NCBI RefSeq assembly: GCF_000002235.5
Contig: NW_022145613.1
Location: 15,825,883 to 15,889,882 of the forward strand
Direction of reading: 5' to 3'
Length of the DNA stretch: 64,000 nt
DNA from: Strongylocentrotus purpuratus
Lineage: Eukaryota > Echinodermata > Echinoidea > Camarodonta > Strongylocentrotidae
The notes beneath the pieces were generated by a model. The model was not told the origin of the DNA. It searched no databases and saw only the letters and a list, made by a program, of their open reading frames with translations. How positions within the stretch are numbered: the stretch's first letter is position 1; the number at the start of each line of letters is the position of its first letter. A program made the translations under genes and the position numbers. Positions 1 through 12,226 of the stretch are shown one piece after another.

Positions 1-116
1 GTATATGTTGGGTCGTTGTATACATAGAATGAGCCCTCGAATTAACACAAGAAACGCGTATAGGTAATGAATACATATTTCTAAAAGAGACTAAAGGAAA
101 ACAAAAACATACATAC

Positions 117-2922
117 CACACGAGTGTTCTTCTTCATCGAACATATTCCCAAGATTCCGGTAGGAATGTAGAACTGTGAGAGGAGAATAAATAACAGCCA
201 TTAAAAATCACAATTACAAAATTCAACTAAATTTGTATATATATCTCCATGTATGCTAAACAACCCATGGTTTTTCTCTCTTAAAGATTTGCTAATATGG
301 CCTCTGTCATCTTTTATTCCTCTCACAATTACAGTTTTGCTGAAATTAGATAAATATTTTAAAAGTTCAAACCATTTCTTTTGTAGCGTGTACCGTGTAT
401 TTATCTCTAGACAGACACAATTACAGTTTAATACTGATTTGGGAATTAGTTTTAACAAATTTTCAAATCATGATCATGATTAAAAATTCGTTATCTTTAT
501 TACTTGTTTCGTGACAATTTTCTTATATTTTTGGGAGTATTTTTCCTAAGAACGAAGACATTAGTGAACACAGGCGCGGATTCAGGGGGGGGGGAAGCAG
601 GAAGAAAAAAAGGGCGGAAAAAAAGGGGAAAAAGGGGGGGGGGAAGAATGAAGAAAAGAAGAGGAAAAAAGGGAGAAAAAAAGAAGGAAAAACAAAGGAG
701 GACAAAAAGAGAGAGAGAGAGAGAGAGAAGAAAAAGAAGTGAAAGAGGAGAGAAAGGGAAAAAGAAGAGGAAGAAGAAAAGAAAGGGGAAGAAGTGATCG
801 GGGGGGGCGAAAGAGCCTCGCCTACCCCCTCCCCCAATCAAAAAAATAAGATAGAAGGCAAGAAAAAGAAAGAAGGGGTATCAGTTGCAATTTTTCCGCC
901 GACAAGTTGTGGATCGGGGAGGGGGTGAGGCAAAATGCCCTTGCCTCCCCCCGCCCCGCTAAAAAAAAAAGAGAGGAAGAAGGAAAAGGAAAAAGGAGAG
1001 CTAAAAGGGACCGAAAAAAAGGTGAAAAGAAGGGGAAATAGATCATTTGCAGTTAATCCCGCTAACAACGTGTGGAGATGGGGTGGGGGCCGAAATGACC
1101 TTGCCTCTCCCCCCCCCCCCCTATCAAACCTAAAAGAGAGGGAAGGAAGGTAGGGGAGATCAGTTGGATTTTCCCGCCAACGATCGGGGGGCGGGGCACT
1201 GGCGCATTGATCGGGGAGGGGGCTCGGGGGAATAAATTTAAACGTGGTTTATTTCTTATTCCATAACGGTGGTTTACAGATAATGCTGAAATGACATAAT
1301 TTTCCGAGATTTTTCCTCATTCTTTAGTAAATTATACTTTTGTATGCGTTTGTAGATTAACAGCCAGGCAAGAAATATGCTTCTTGAGATGCCTACATGT
1401 CAGGGCCCGCGGTACGGCAGGGATCGGGAGCCTCCAGCTCCCCCCCCCCCCCATTTTTTTTTGGAAAAGCATTTTAAAGAGAAATAGAAAGAAAGAGAGC
1501 AAGAAAGAAACAATAGTTAACTACCAGTGTCACAACAAAATAAGGTATACAAAATTGCTCTTCTGACCGTAATTAGACCCTTAAAATACCTAAGCTTTCG
1601 GGGCTCTGCCCCCGGGACCCAACCAAGGGCCCTTGGGCAGGCCCCTTGATACTCATCTGACCGCAATTTAGTGCCTAAAACCCTTGATCTTCTGGGGGCT
1701 CCGCCCGCTGGATCTCACGGCAATCAGTGTCCTGCCAGTGTCACAAATAAGGTATACAAATATGTTCATCTGACCGTAATCAAATGCCTGAAACCCCTCA
1801 GATTCAGGAGTTACGGCACCCTCGACTCCACCATGGGCCCTGAGGCGGGCACCTGAATGCTTATCTGACCGTAATTTGCCTTCAACCCATGAGTTTCCGG
1901 GGGCGGACAAGGTATCAAAAGATGTTCTTCTGACCGCAGGCGCGTAGCCAGGGGGGCAGTGGGGGCGCCCCTTCCCCTCCCTAAAAAAAAGCCGGCCAAA
2001 AAAAGAGAGAGAGAAAAGGAAAAGGACGTATGAAGAAAAGGAGCAGACAAAAAACATTTTTGAAATTCAGACAAGGATTAAGAGTCGAAAACGGTAAAAC
2101 CAATTGTCTTCTTTCTCTAATTATTTAATGAAACGTACAAGCTTCCGCGCTTCGCGCGGAAGGGGGAGGGGAAAACTAAATCAAGACGACGATTAAGAGT
2201 CTAGAACGGTACAACGAATCGTCTTCTTTCTCTAATGATTTAATGAAACGTAAAAGCTTCCGCGCTTCGCGCGTGCGGATGGGGGGGGGGAACTGAATTC
2301 AGACGAGGATTAAGAGTCGAGAACGGTACAACGAATCGTTTTCTTTCTCTAATGATTTAATGAAACGTAAAAGCTTCAGCGGGAGGGGTAAAACTTTATT
2401 TAGACGAGGATAATTTTCGAGAACGGTACAACGAATCGTCTTATTCGTTTCTCTAATAATTAAATTAAATGTCAAAGCTTCCGCGCTTCGCGCAGGAGGT
2501 GGGGTAACTGAATTTAGACAAGGATTAAGAGTCGAGAACGGTAGAACGAGTCGTCTTCTTTCTCTAATGATTTAATGAAACGTAAAAGCTTCCGAGCTTC
2601 GCGCGGAAGGGGGGAGGGGAAAACTAAATCCAGACGAGGATTAAGAGTCGAGAACGGTACAACAAATCGTCTTCTTTCTCTAATGATTTAATGAAACGTA
2701 AAAGTTTCCGAGTTTTGCGCGGAGGGGAAAACTAAATCCAGACGAGGATTAAGATTCGAGAACGGTACAACAAATCGTCTTCTTTCTGTAATGATTTAAT
2801 GAAACGTAAAAGTTTCCGCGCTTTGCGCGGGAGGGGAAAAACTGCATTCAGACGAGCAGGCACGTAAGCAGGAGGGGGGGAGAGGTTTGGGGTAGAACCC
2901 TTCCCCCCCCCCTTTTGTGATG

Positions 2923-2956
<34 letters not shown>

Positions 2957-3280
2957 GCCAATGGCTGACCTATTTCGAGACCAAAAAACAAAAAAGTGTC
3001 CTCTTACCCCCCCCCCCCCCTCCCCCGCTCATAGCGGCTGGCTGAGTCGTTGCGATTTTTTGGGGACCAAAAAAAAAAAAGTGGGACCCCCTCCCCCCCC
3101 CCCCCCCCAGTGGCGCGATCCAGGGGGCCCGGCCCCCCCCCCCCCTTGAGAAAAAATAATGTAAATCACGCGATTTTTACCTTTTTGGGGGTTGGGCCCC
3201 CCCCCCCCCCTAGCGCTCAAGGGGGGGGGGGTGCAAATTTTAAAATTTTCGAGGACCAAAAAAAAAAAAAATGTGCTAAC

Positions 3281-3324
<44 letters not shown>

Positions 3325-3995
3325 TACTGAGCGACTTTTCGGCCGGCGCGATTTTTTAATTTTCGGGAGCAAAAAAAAAAAAAGTTGGGCCACCTCCCCT
3401 AAGAAATCCTGGATCCGCGCCTGCCCCCCACCCCCTAAGAAATCCTGGATCCGCGCCTGAGTGAACATGCACTTTCTCACAGGTTTCACGGCAAACAGCT
3501 GCAGAGTACAAGGGAATGCCGACGATGGGGTGCGGGCGGGCGCGCGCGTGTGTGAAGTTAGCGACTGTAATATCAGATCCTCATCCATTTCATGCAAGTA
3601 ATTCATATTGTGAATTGAAAATAATCTTTTTAAAAAAGGGTTCTTGCCAAAGTGTTAATCACGTATGGAAACAATTGCATGCTCCAAAGATGAACAAAAT
3701 AAAAATGGCGACTTACCAGAACGCTTGCCCAAATTCCAATGGCGACAAAGCCTAGTCCGGTATAGATGCGGGATAAGATGAACAACTGGGCAATGGCGAC
3801 GACGATGCTCCCGATGCCGATGGAGATCTGCAGCCAACCAGTCGCTCTCCCGGCAGCTCCGTTAAAGTGCTGCGACACACTGCTCGACGAGTTAGGATTC
3901 TGCACCGTATTGGCATAGTTGACTGGTGCGGGCTGGTGGACGTAGACAGTCTGGTCCGGAACTCCGGGCTGGGTTGGATAGGACGGGGCCTGCAT
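117..3995 (-). CDS. MS4A/CD20-like tetraspan gene 1 (5' part only)
   Basis: Two coding exons are visible: 3717..3995 (93 codons from the ATG at 3995, donor gtaagt) and 117..173 (19 codons, between ctcacag and gtatg). Both are in phase 0. Residues 1-50 are a Pro/Gln/Ser-rich cytoplasmic N-terminus with [21 protein letters not shown]1 follows at about 52-77 ([20 protein letters not shown]), and TM2 spans the exon junction (GIWASVL joined to [11 protein letters not shown]). This arrangement is that of the MS4A (CD20-like) family of four-helix membrane proteins, which act as channel-like, receptor-associated or chemosensory proteins in vertebrates; the role here is unknown. Exons for TM3, TM4 and the tail must lie left of position 1. 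The gene is nearly identical to gene 2 (11948..12226 and 8364..8420) and arose by tandem duplication. The duplicated unit stops at 4840, so the leader exon found upstream of gene 2 was not copied. An alternative 5' end is the acceptor tacacag just upstream of the ATG. Confidence 0.72.
598..800. repeat. GA-rich tract inside the composite element
   Basis: About 200 bp of almost pure purine on the plus strand, including a (GA)n core near 709-730. The second copy is at about 8845-9045. Open frames here are only low-complexity Lys/Arg/Glu or Phe/Ser/Leu runs. Confidence 0.8.
2065..2860. repeat. Minisatellite array, about 110-bp unit (array 1)
   Basis: Seven to eight units share GATTAAGAGTCGAGAACGG, an A/T-rich CTCTAATGATTTAATGAAACG and the hairpin core CCGCGCTTCGCGCGG, followed by a G-run. 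Unit lengths vary from about 95 to 120 bp. Confidence 0.85.
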
Positions 3996-4849
3996 ATCAG
4001 AGGTAACTTGCTGTGTAGGGTAAGAAGGTTTGGTAAAAACTGACAAGAGTTTTAGAGATAAAAATAGGGTAAACAATACATTTAAGGATGCAATTTAGAG
4101 CACGGGCGTCAATCAGGGGGGGGGGGAGACAGGGGGACCCCCAAAAAATGTTAAAGGATGGAGGACACAATAGAGTATGTCCCCAAAATTATGGAAGTCT
4201 CATATTTCGTATGATAGGCTTTATGGGCCCTACTTTTTGTAAAAGACCCCTATAGAGCACAAAGTGTGTGCTCCAAATTAGGATTTTCATCAAGGCTAAC
4301 AAGGGGCGTCGACTTTTTCCAGTTCTGTGATTGGCGAAAACTTTTATTATTATAGATTATCAACCAATTGTTCGCGCGGATCTCGGTGGTGAGCGCAATG
4401 AGAGTTGATATCATCATAAAGACTGGGAAAATAAGCCCCTTATATGGAAATCAGGGTGGTTTAAAGATATAGAACGGTAGTGGTAAAATTTAGGTTCAAG
4501 GGTTTTGGGTGCAAATGTCCATTCAATATTGTTTAAATATTTCCTTCAGAGGTTTAGATGGCAATACTTCAACCTAAATTCGCGAAAAACAGAATTATTT
4601 GCCCAAATGTTCAATGGTAAAGTGAATTCGCGATATCTATTCAGGCCGGATCGATATGATAATTTACCAAATATATAAATTAGTAGGCGGTTTTCTGGCA
4701 AACCTTGTATCATCACGTCTAAGTCAAAACATATTCTTTCATATTATTATTAATAATAGCTTCCATTTCACTTTTTGAGAGGGGGGCGTTTCCAAAATTG
4801 TTCTTTACCTTTAAGACGGAAAAAGAGTTGGATCACTTTCAAGGGAGCG

Positions 4850-4989
4850 TTATTTTTTTCGGCGGCACAGATTGGGGTTAGGTGCGTGTTGAGCCTATAG
4901 GAAAGTTTTGGGTTAGGGTTAGGGTAAGGGTGTGGGTTAAATCAAGACCCCTTAAAAAAAGCCCCAATCTGTGCCGCAGAAGAAAATAA
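4850..4989. mobile_element. Hairpin element with TTAGGG tract at duplication junction
   Basis: The arms CGGCACAGATTGGGG and CCCCAATCTGTGCCG flank GGGTTAGGGTTAGGG-like sequence at about 4908-4940. The outer arms extend into TTATTTT and AAAATAA. It begins about 10 bases right of the duplication boundary at 4840. Confidence 0.6.
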
Positions 4990-6285
4990 GGCTTCCGGGG
5001 ACACAAACAGCAGTGGTTGAGTTGTTGATTTTGTTTTCCTCATACCCGGTTGCTGATAATGGTCATATCGAAAGATTCCTTGCTACACTTTGACAAACTT
5101 TCAAGTGTGCATCACGTTTGTGCTACAGTGTGTACATCATGCGCATACATATAGACTTTCAAAATGTACCCAAAGCAAGTATTTTTTCGAAGCTCCAAAT
5201 CACATCCTGAGTAAGTATATCTGGGAGGTTTTCCGACCCTAAACAAGTATGTCCTTTATCATTTATAGTGTTATACAATTTCTATACCTCAAACGAGTAT
5301 TTGAAGTTTTTTGCACACGATTGTAGCATTTCTCCAGATTACAAATTTAACAGTGTAATCGGCGTCTGGTTTAGCAATAAAATGGTGCTCTTTTTTATAC
5401 TTGTCATCTTACGTGTATGATTTATGAATTATGTACCCTTTTAACGTACGCGATGTGTGATTTAAACACCTTTTTTGTCTACAAAAATGTGGTTGTTTTG
5501 ATACCCTAAACAGGATACGCATGTTCCGCCTCCAACGGAAATACTCTTTTCCTCGGTGTTTGTGTAGGCGCAGGATGTACAAGCTGGTAAATAAGTTGCC
5601 CCCAGGAAACAAGTACTAATATACAAATAATACACAGCAGTGAGGGCATTAGTAAGAATTACCCATATCGCCTCGGGCGTGTTAGACTTTTCCAAAGGTA
5701 CCGAGTGTGGGTAATATTACTATTAATGCCCGAACAAAATGATGTGTATTATTTGTTTTCTAAAATTATGAGGTGGATCCTTGTTATTAATTTGATCAAT
5801 CACCCTCATCTCAAACTCAAAGGCCCGAGGTTGAAATGTAACCCATAGTTTAAATCCTCACTTACATAACCCATGGTTTAAGTGCAGCGCAAATTGATGC
5901 ATACCTTGCTTTGCGCGCGTCTAATATGACAACAACAAGCTAGATGTGTTTATGACCGGTCATTACCATTGGGTAATGACCGGTCGTTACCCAAATTACG
6001 CGTTAGGCAAAATAAATGCCCGGTCACGTGTACGCTTTCAACCAATCATTTGATTAGGATTTACGTCATCATTTTATAATACCTTTTATTCATCAATATT
6101 ATTATTTCAGACCAAGAGACACTTTAGATGGCACACGTGTTTTTTTTAACGACCGTACCATACTAGTTGTGCATTTTGTAGATACCTAGATGATTGGAGT
6201 GTTGTTGGAGTTATTGGAGTGTTATCAATCGCTTTCCTGTTTATTCATTTTTCCCGATTTAATATCGGAGGTCCAAAATAATGAT
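4990..6285. other. Region between genes 1 and 2 (possible 3' end of gene 2)
   Basis: Unique-looking AT-rich DNA in this window. It may hold the last exon of gene 2 at 5506..5583. A double palindrome around GACCGGTC is at 5955-5998. Nothing else coding was recognised. Likeness to the gene 3 intron starts at about 6290. Confidence 0.5.
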
Positions 6286-8945
6286 GGTGTAATCATGGCA
6301 ATGAATACATTATATCAGGTACCCATTACTTCAGCTTGATTGAGAGTAGGAAATGTATATTGCCACATGCCATTGGTGCCATATAGGGGTAATCATATCA
6401 ATTTGCAAATGATGTCCTTTGACAGTATTAAATGTCTGTCGTGCCATGCGAGGGCTCGTACCTACGACCTTCGAGGGTTCGTAGTTCCAGTGAAGTCATA
6501 CTACTTGATTGCTATTATACTAAAAAATGGAAGCAAAAAACACTATGATATTTTTGTATTAATCAATCTACCGATCTATCTTTTTAAATAGGGTCTTGTT
6601 AAATATCTGGTTAAATGAGCGTTTCTACAAAGTTTTGAACGGAACGGGTTTTAGGGGGATGATGTTGACTAAAGTTGAAAAATTGCTGGAATATACTGAC
6701 ATGCAGAGCAAAACAACAACAACAAATCCCGGCCATTCAAAGCCTTTTGCAATTGGCATACAGCCTTAAATAAATTTAGTAGGGATGGCAACACCCCAAA
6801 CATCTCGACCTTTGATCCCTATAGGGAGCTTCTGTTAAACCAAAGGTGCTGAAATTCACATGTAATGGAAATAAACTGGAATCAGCTACAAATATAAATG
6901 GTTGTATTTCTCTTGTGACAATGGATTCCACCAATTTTTATCGTTGATTTTCCACTCTAAAGGAAAGGAAAATATCATGACTCTCCACAAAAGAGAGTGA
7001 CTGTCCACCCCTTTATATTTAGAGGTTATAGAACAAATAACTCACCATAGTGGTGGTTGTTGGTGAAGACGAGTGACAACAGGCCATGCCACGACAGCAG
7101 TAGGCTGAAGCCACAATGGCTACCACCATTTCGATCAGTCCGAGGATGGCCAACAGAGAGTCAGATGTGATGCCTCCGTCCTGTTAATCGAATTCGAATA
7201 GTTTAATTATTTATTAATTTACCTTTTTATCTACCCATACATTTATTGATTTATTCATCATTTACCTATTCATTAACTTATATTCTCATTGTTTCATTTA
7301 TCTATTATTTCGTTCATCCATTCATTAATTTATTCATCCATTCAGTATATATATTCATATATTCATAATTATTTATATATATTTATTCATTCATGTATTG
7401 AATCATTTATTCATAATAAAACATTCAAATAAAGAAATTTGAAACACTATAAATTTAAGAAATCTATAAATGCATATGGAAACATAAACAATAGCCAATG
7501 GAAATCATAATCAAACTTAATTTAGATTATAATACTGAAAAGTGGAGAGAAGGATGATGGAGGAAATGATTTAAAAAAACCGGGCCAATAAAACCGAACG
7601 TTTTTATGTAGAAGCATTTATTCAGTTAACGATAATACTGTTTCAAAATATTGATTAGAATTGAAAACGACGAAAAGCATTCGACACTGATGGGGTAACA
7701 GGGACATAAAACATTTCATCTAAAGAATCATAGAGATAGATCAATAATGTTCTGAGAGGATAGCAAGTTATATATCAAGAATAAACCATATTGTAACAAT
7801 CATTTTATGGAAGGACGTAAAGTTTAATGGGCAACATGCAGTCTGTATACGTACCACTATTCCTTGTTCACAGTAGTCTGAGCCAAAGTAATAGCCATAT
7901 TGACTGGTGAGTAATGCCCCAATGGTACCAACAATTAATTGAGCGATGGCAACATTTGCCGTGATGATACTCATCGTAAGATAGCCGATGATCTAAGAAA
8001 ACAACGTTTTATCAATAAATTGTTGAAGAAAACAAAAAACTGCAAACAAATGAATAAAGTATATATTAGCGGAACCGATGTAATATTTCATGGTTGTAAC
8101 ATAATAGTTGCTTATTGTTGAGTGACACTATCATTTCCTCAGCTACAATCGATTATACAATTTTTTTTTAACTGGCCTTGGAATACATTGAGTGTGTGGT
8201 GCGCTGGGCTCGGATGCGCGCGTGTGCGTGTGTATGTGTGTGTGCGCGGTATATGTTGGGTCGTTGTATACATAGAATGAGCCCTCGAATTAACACAGAA
8301 ACGCGTATAGGTAATGAATACATATTTCTAAAAGAGACTAAAGGAAAACAAAAACATACATACCACACGAGTGTTCTTCTTCATCGAACATATTCCCAAG
8401 ATTCCGGTAGGAATGTAGAACTGTGAGAGGAGAATAAATAACAGCCATTAAAAATCACAATTACAAAATTCAACTAAATTTGTATATATATCTCCATGTA
8501 TGCTAAACAACCCATGGTTTTTCTCTCTTAAAGATTTGCTAATATGGCCTCTGTCATCTTTTATTCCTCTCACAATTACAGTTTTGCTGAAATTAGATAA
8601 ATATTTTAAAAGTTCAAACCATTTCTTTTGTAGCGTGTACCGTGTATTTATCTCTAGACAGACACAATTACAGTTTAATACTGATTTGGGAATTAGTTTT
8701 AACAAATTTTCAAATCATGATCATGATTTAAAATTCGTTATCTTTATTACTTGTTTCGTGACAATTTTCTTATATTTTTGGGAGTATTTTTCCTAAGAAC
8801 GAAGACATTAATGAACACAGGCGCGGATTCAGGGGGGGGGGGGAAGCAGGAAAAAAAAGACGGAAAAAAGGGGAAAAAAGGGGGGAAGAAGGAAGAAAAG
8901 AAGGGGGAAAAAAGGGGGGAAAAAGAAGGAAAAACAAAGGAGGAC

Positions 8946-8976
<31 letters not shown>

Positions 8977-11900
8977 AGAAAGAAGTGAAAGAGGAGAGAA
9001 AGGGAAAAGAAGAGGAAGAAGAAAAGAAAAGGGGAAGAAGTGATCGGGGGGGCGAAAGAGCCTCGCCTCCCCCTCCCCCAATCAAAAAAATAAGAGAAAT
9101 GGCAAGAAATAGAAAGAAGGGGGTATCAGTTGCAATTTTTCCGCCGACAAGTTGTGGATCGGGGAGGGGGTGAGGCAAAATGCCCTTGCCTCCCCCCCCC
9201 CCCCCCCCCGCCCCGCTAAAAAAAAAAGAGAGGAAGAAGTAAAAGGAAAAAAGGAGAGCTAAAAGGGACCGAAAAAAAAGGTGAAAAGAAGGGGAAATAG
9301 ATCATTTGCAGTTAATCCCGCTAACAACGTGTGGAGATGGGGTGGGGGCCGAAATGACCTTGCCTCCCCCCCCCCCCCCCTATCAAACCTAAAAGAGAGG
9401 GAAGCAAGGTAGGGGAGATCAGTTGGATTTTCCCGCCAACGATCGGGGGCGGGGCACTGGCGTATTGATCGGGGAGGGGGCTCGGGGGAAATAAATTTAA
9501 ACGTGGTTTATTTCTTATTCCATAACGGTGGTTTACAGATAATGCTGAAATGACATAATTTTCCGAGATTTTTCCTCATTCTTTAGCAAATTATACTTTT
9601 GTATGCGTTTGTAGATTAACACCTAGGCAAGAAATATGCTTCTTGAGATGCCTACATGTCAGGGCCCGCGGAACGGCAGGGATCGGGAGCCTCCAGCTCC
9701 CCCCCCCCCCTCATTTTTTTTTGGAAAGCATTGTAAAGAGAAATAGAAAGAAAGAGAGCAAGAAAGAAAGAATAGTTAACTACCAGTGTCACAACAAAAT
9801 AAGGCATACAAAATTGCTCTTCTGACCGTAATTAGACCCTTAAAATACCTAAGCTTTCGGGGGCTCTGCCCCCGGGACCCAACCAAGGGCCCTTGGGCAG
9901 GCCCCTTGATACTCATCTGACCGCAATTTAGTGCCTAAAACCCTTGATCTTCTGGGGCTCCGCCCGCTGGATCTCACGGCAATCAGTGTCCTGCCAGTGT
10001 CACAAATAAGGTATACAAATATGTTCATCTGACCGTAATCAAATGCCTGAAACCCCTCAGATTCAGGAGTTACGGCACCCTCGACTCCACCATGGGCCCT
10101 GAGGCGGGCACCTGAATGCTTATCTGACCGTAATTTGCCTTCAACCCATGAGTTTCCGGGGGCGGACAAGGTATCAAAAGATGTTCATCTGACCGCAGGC
10201 GCGTAGCCAGGGGGGGCTGTGGGGGCGCCCCCCCCCCCTCCCTAAAAAAAGCCGGCCAAAAAAAGAGAGGAGAGAAAAGTAAAAGGACGTATGAAGAAAA
10301 AGGAGCAGACAAAAAACATTTTTGAAATTCAGACAAGGATTAAGAGTCGAAAACGGTACAACCAATTGTCGTCTTTCTCTAATTATTTAATGAAACGTAC
10401 AAGCTTCCGCGCTTCGCGCGGGAGGGGGGAAACTGGGGTACAACGAATCGTCTTGTTTCTCTAAATGTCAAAGCTTTCGCGCTCCGCGCAGAAGGTATAG
10501 GGTAACTGAATTTAGACAAGGATTAAGAGTCTAGAACGGTACAACGAATCGTCTTCTTTCTCTAATGAATTAATGAAACGTAAAAGCTTCCGCGCTTCGC
10601 GCGTGCGGATGGGGGGGGGGGGACTGAATTCAGACGGGATTAAGAGTCGAGAACGGTACAACCGAATCGTCTTCTTTCTCTAATGATTTAATGAAACGTA
10701 AAAGCTTCAGCGGGAGGGGTAAAACTTTATTTAGACGAGGATAATTTTCGAGAACGGTACAACGAATCGTCTTATTCGTTTCTCTAATAATTAAATTAAA
10801 TGTCAGAGCTTCCGCGCTTCGCGCAGGAGGTTGGGTAACTGAATTTAGACAAGGATTAAGAGTCGAGAACGGTAAACGAGTCGTCTTTCTTTCTCTAATG
10901 ATTTAATGAAACGTAAAGCTTCCGATTTTTGCGCGGGAGGGGGTGAATTTAGACGAGGATTAAGAGTAAAAAACGGTACAACGAATCGTCTTCTTTTTCT
11001 AATGATTTAATGAAACGTAAAAGCTTCCGAGCTTCGCGCGGAAGGGGGGAGGGGAAAACTAAATCCAGACGAGGATAAGAGTCGAGAACGGTACAACAAA
11101 TCGTCTTCTTTCTCTAATGATTTAATGAAACGTAAAAGCTTCTGGGTTTTGCGCGGGAGGGGGGTAATCCAGACGAGGATTAAGATTCGAGAACGGTACA
11201 ACAAATCGGCTTCTTTCTCTAATGATTTAATGAAACGTAAAAGTTTCCGCGCTTCGCGCGGGCGGGGAAAAACTGCATTCAGACGAGCAGGGCGTAAGCA
11301 GGAGGGGGGGAGAGAGGTTTGGGGTAGAACCCTTCCCCCCCCCCCCTTTTGTGATGTTGTTTTTATTTTTTTTTTTTTTTTTTTAATATGCCAATGGCTG
11401 ACCTATTTCGAGACCAAAAAACAAAAAAGTGTCCTCTTACCCCCCCCCCCCCCCCTCCCCCGCTTATAGCGGCTGGCTGAGTCGTTGCGATTTTTTGGGA
11501 CCAAAAAAAAAGTGGGACCCCCCCTCCCCCCCCCCCCCACCAGTGGCGGATCCAGGGTGTGCTCACTACCCCCCCCCCCCCCCCCCCCCCCCCCCACTGA
11601 GCGACTTTTCGGCCGGCGCGATTTTCTAATTTTCGGGAGCAAAAAAAAAAAAAATTGGGGCCACCTCCCCTAAGAAATCCTGGATCCGCGCCTGAGTGAA
11701 CATGCACTTTCTCACAGGTTTCACGGCAAACAGCTGCAGAGTACAAGGGAATGCCGACGATGGGGTGCGGGCGCGCCCGTGTGTGAAGTTAGCGACTGTA
11801 ATATCAGATCCTCATCCATTTCATGCAAGTAATTCACATTGTGAATTGAAAATAATCTTTTTAAAAAAGGGTTCTTGCCAAAGTGTTAATCACGTATGGA

Positions 11901-12226
11901 AACAATTGCATGCTCCAAAGATGAACAAAATAAAAATGGCGACTTACCAGAACACTTGCCCAAATTCCAATGGCGACAAAGCCAGCTCCGGTATAGATGC
12001 GGGAAAAGATGAACAACTGGGCAATGGCGACGACGATGCTCCCGATGCCGATGGAGATCTGCAGCCAACCAGTCGCTCTCCCGGCAGCTCCGTTAAAGTG
12101 CTGCGACACACTGCTCGACGAGTTAGGATTCTGCACCGTATTGGCATAGTTGACTGGTGCGGGCTGGTGGACGTAGACAGTCTGGTCCGGAACTCCGGGA
12201 TGGGTTGGATAGGACGGGGCCTGCAT
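5506..12226 (-). CDS. MS4A/CD20-like tetraspan gene 2
   Basis: Four clear coding exons, all phase 0 with GT-AG borders: 11948..12226 (93 codons), 8364..8420 (19), 7855..7992 (46) and 7046..7180 (45). Together they give 203 residues. TM1 is about 52-77, TM2 about 83-105, and TM3 about 113-140 ([19 protein letters not shown]). The short extracellular loop holds one Cys (GSDYCEQG). TM4 is about 165-187, ending in a Cys-rich YCCRGMACC, a possible palmitoylation site. The order and the [10 protein letters not shown] stretch fit the MS4A/CD20-like family. The last exon is uncertain: a phase-0 candidate at 5506..5583 after ttaccag would add 25 Pro-rich codons and a TAG. The tail exons seen in gene 3 were not found here. 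Intron 1 carries the 2.88-kb hAT-type insertion 8818-11694. A likely non-coding leader exon lies at 14295 upward. Confidence 0.75.
6430..6520 (-). repeat. tRNA-like fragment in gene 2 intron 4
   Basis: A decayed version of the tRNA-like fragment at 36990-37110 in the same intron of gene 3; the B-box-like stretch here reads gagggctcgtacc on the plus strand. It was therefore inserted before genes 2 and 3 separated. Confidence 0.45.
7195..7440. repeat. ATTCATTTAT-rich low-complexity tract
   Basis: Irregular repeats of ATTCA/TTTAT in intron 3 of gene 2. The same tract occurs at 37755-37990 in gene 3, so it predates the paralogs. Confidence 0.7.
8818..11694. mobile_element. hAT-type composite element in intron 1 of gene 2
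   Basis: This copy was carried along by the tandem duplication. The right flank keeps AGTGAACA; the left flank reads AATGAACA, one substitution. It differs from the copy at 571-3459 in minisatellite unit number and in the C/G tract near 11540-11600. Confidence 0.8.
10330..11290. repeat. Minisatellite array 2
   Basis: The duplicated counterpart of array 1, but longer, with about nine units and several unit-level gains or losses relative to array 1, showing turnover since the duplication. Confidence 0.85.

Larger units (their letters stand above)
571..3459. mobile_element. hAT-type composite element in intron 1 of gene 1
   Basis: The ends are CAGGCGCGGATTCAGG and CCTGGATCCGCGCCTG, flanked by the perfect 8-bp direct repeat AGTGAACA (563-570 and 3460-3467). 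The related intron of gene 3 (about 41190) has the site once and no insert, so the borders are proved by an empty site. Inside are a GA-rich tract, several C/G runs, fragments with similar terminal motifs (for example CAGGCGCGTAGCCAGG near 1938) and a minisatellite array. No transposase was seen, so the element is non-autonomous and nested. Confidence 0.8.
1..4840. repeat. Left copy of tandem duplication (incomplete in window)
   Basis: Bases 1-4840 match 8249-13069 almost base for base, apart from indels in homopolymers, the minisatellite array and one extra stretch near 3110-3290. The offset is 8248 at the start and 8229 at the end. If the two copies are adjacent the unit is about 8.23 kb, left copy ending at 4840 and right copy running 4841-13069. 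Confidence 0.9.

Noticed and set aside
201..458. 85-codon minus-strand frame, identical at 8448-8705
   Set aside because: It lies in intron 1 of genes 1 and 2; identity reflects the recent duplication, and the related gene 3 intron (about 40800-41100) does not keep the frame.
500..1153. Lys/Arg/Glu-rich and Phe/Ser-rich frames in the GA tract (also at 8747-9178)
   Set aside because: Low-complexity purine sequence inside a transposon; no splice or start support.
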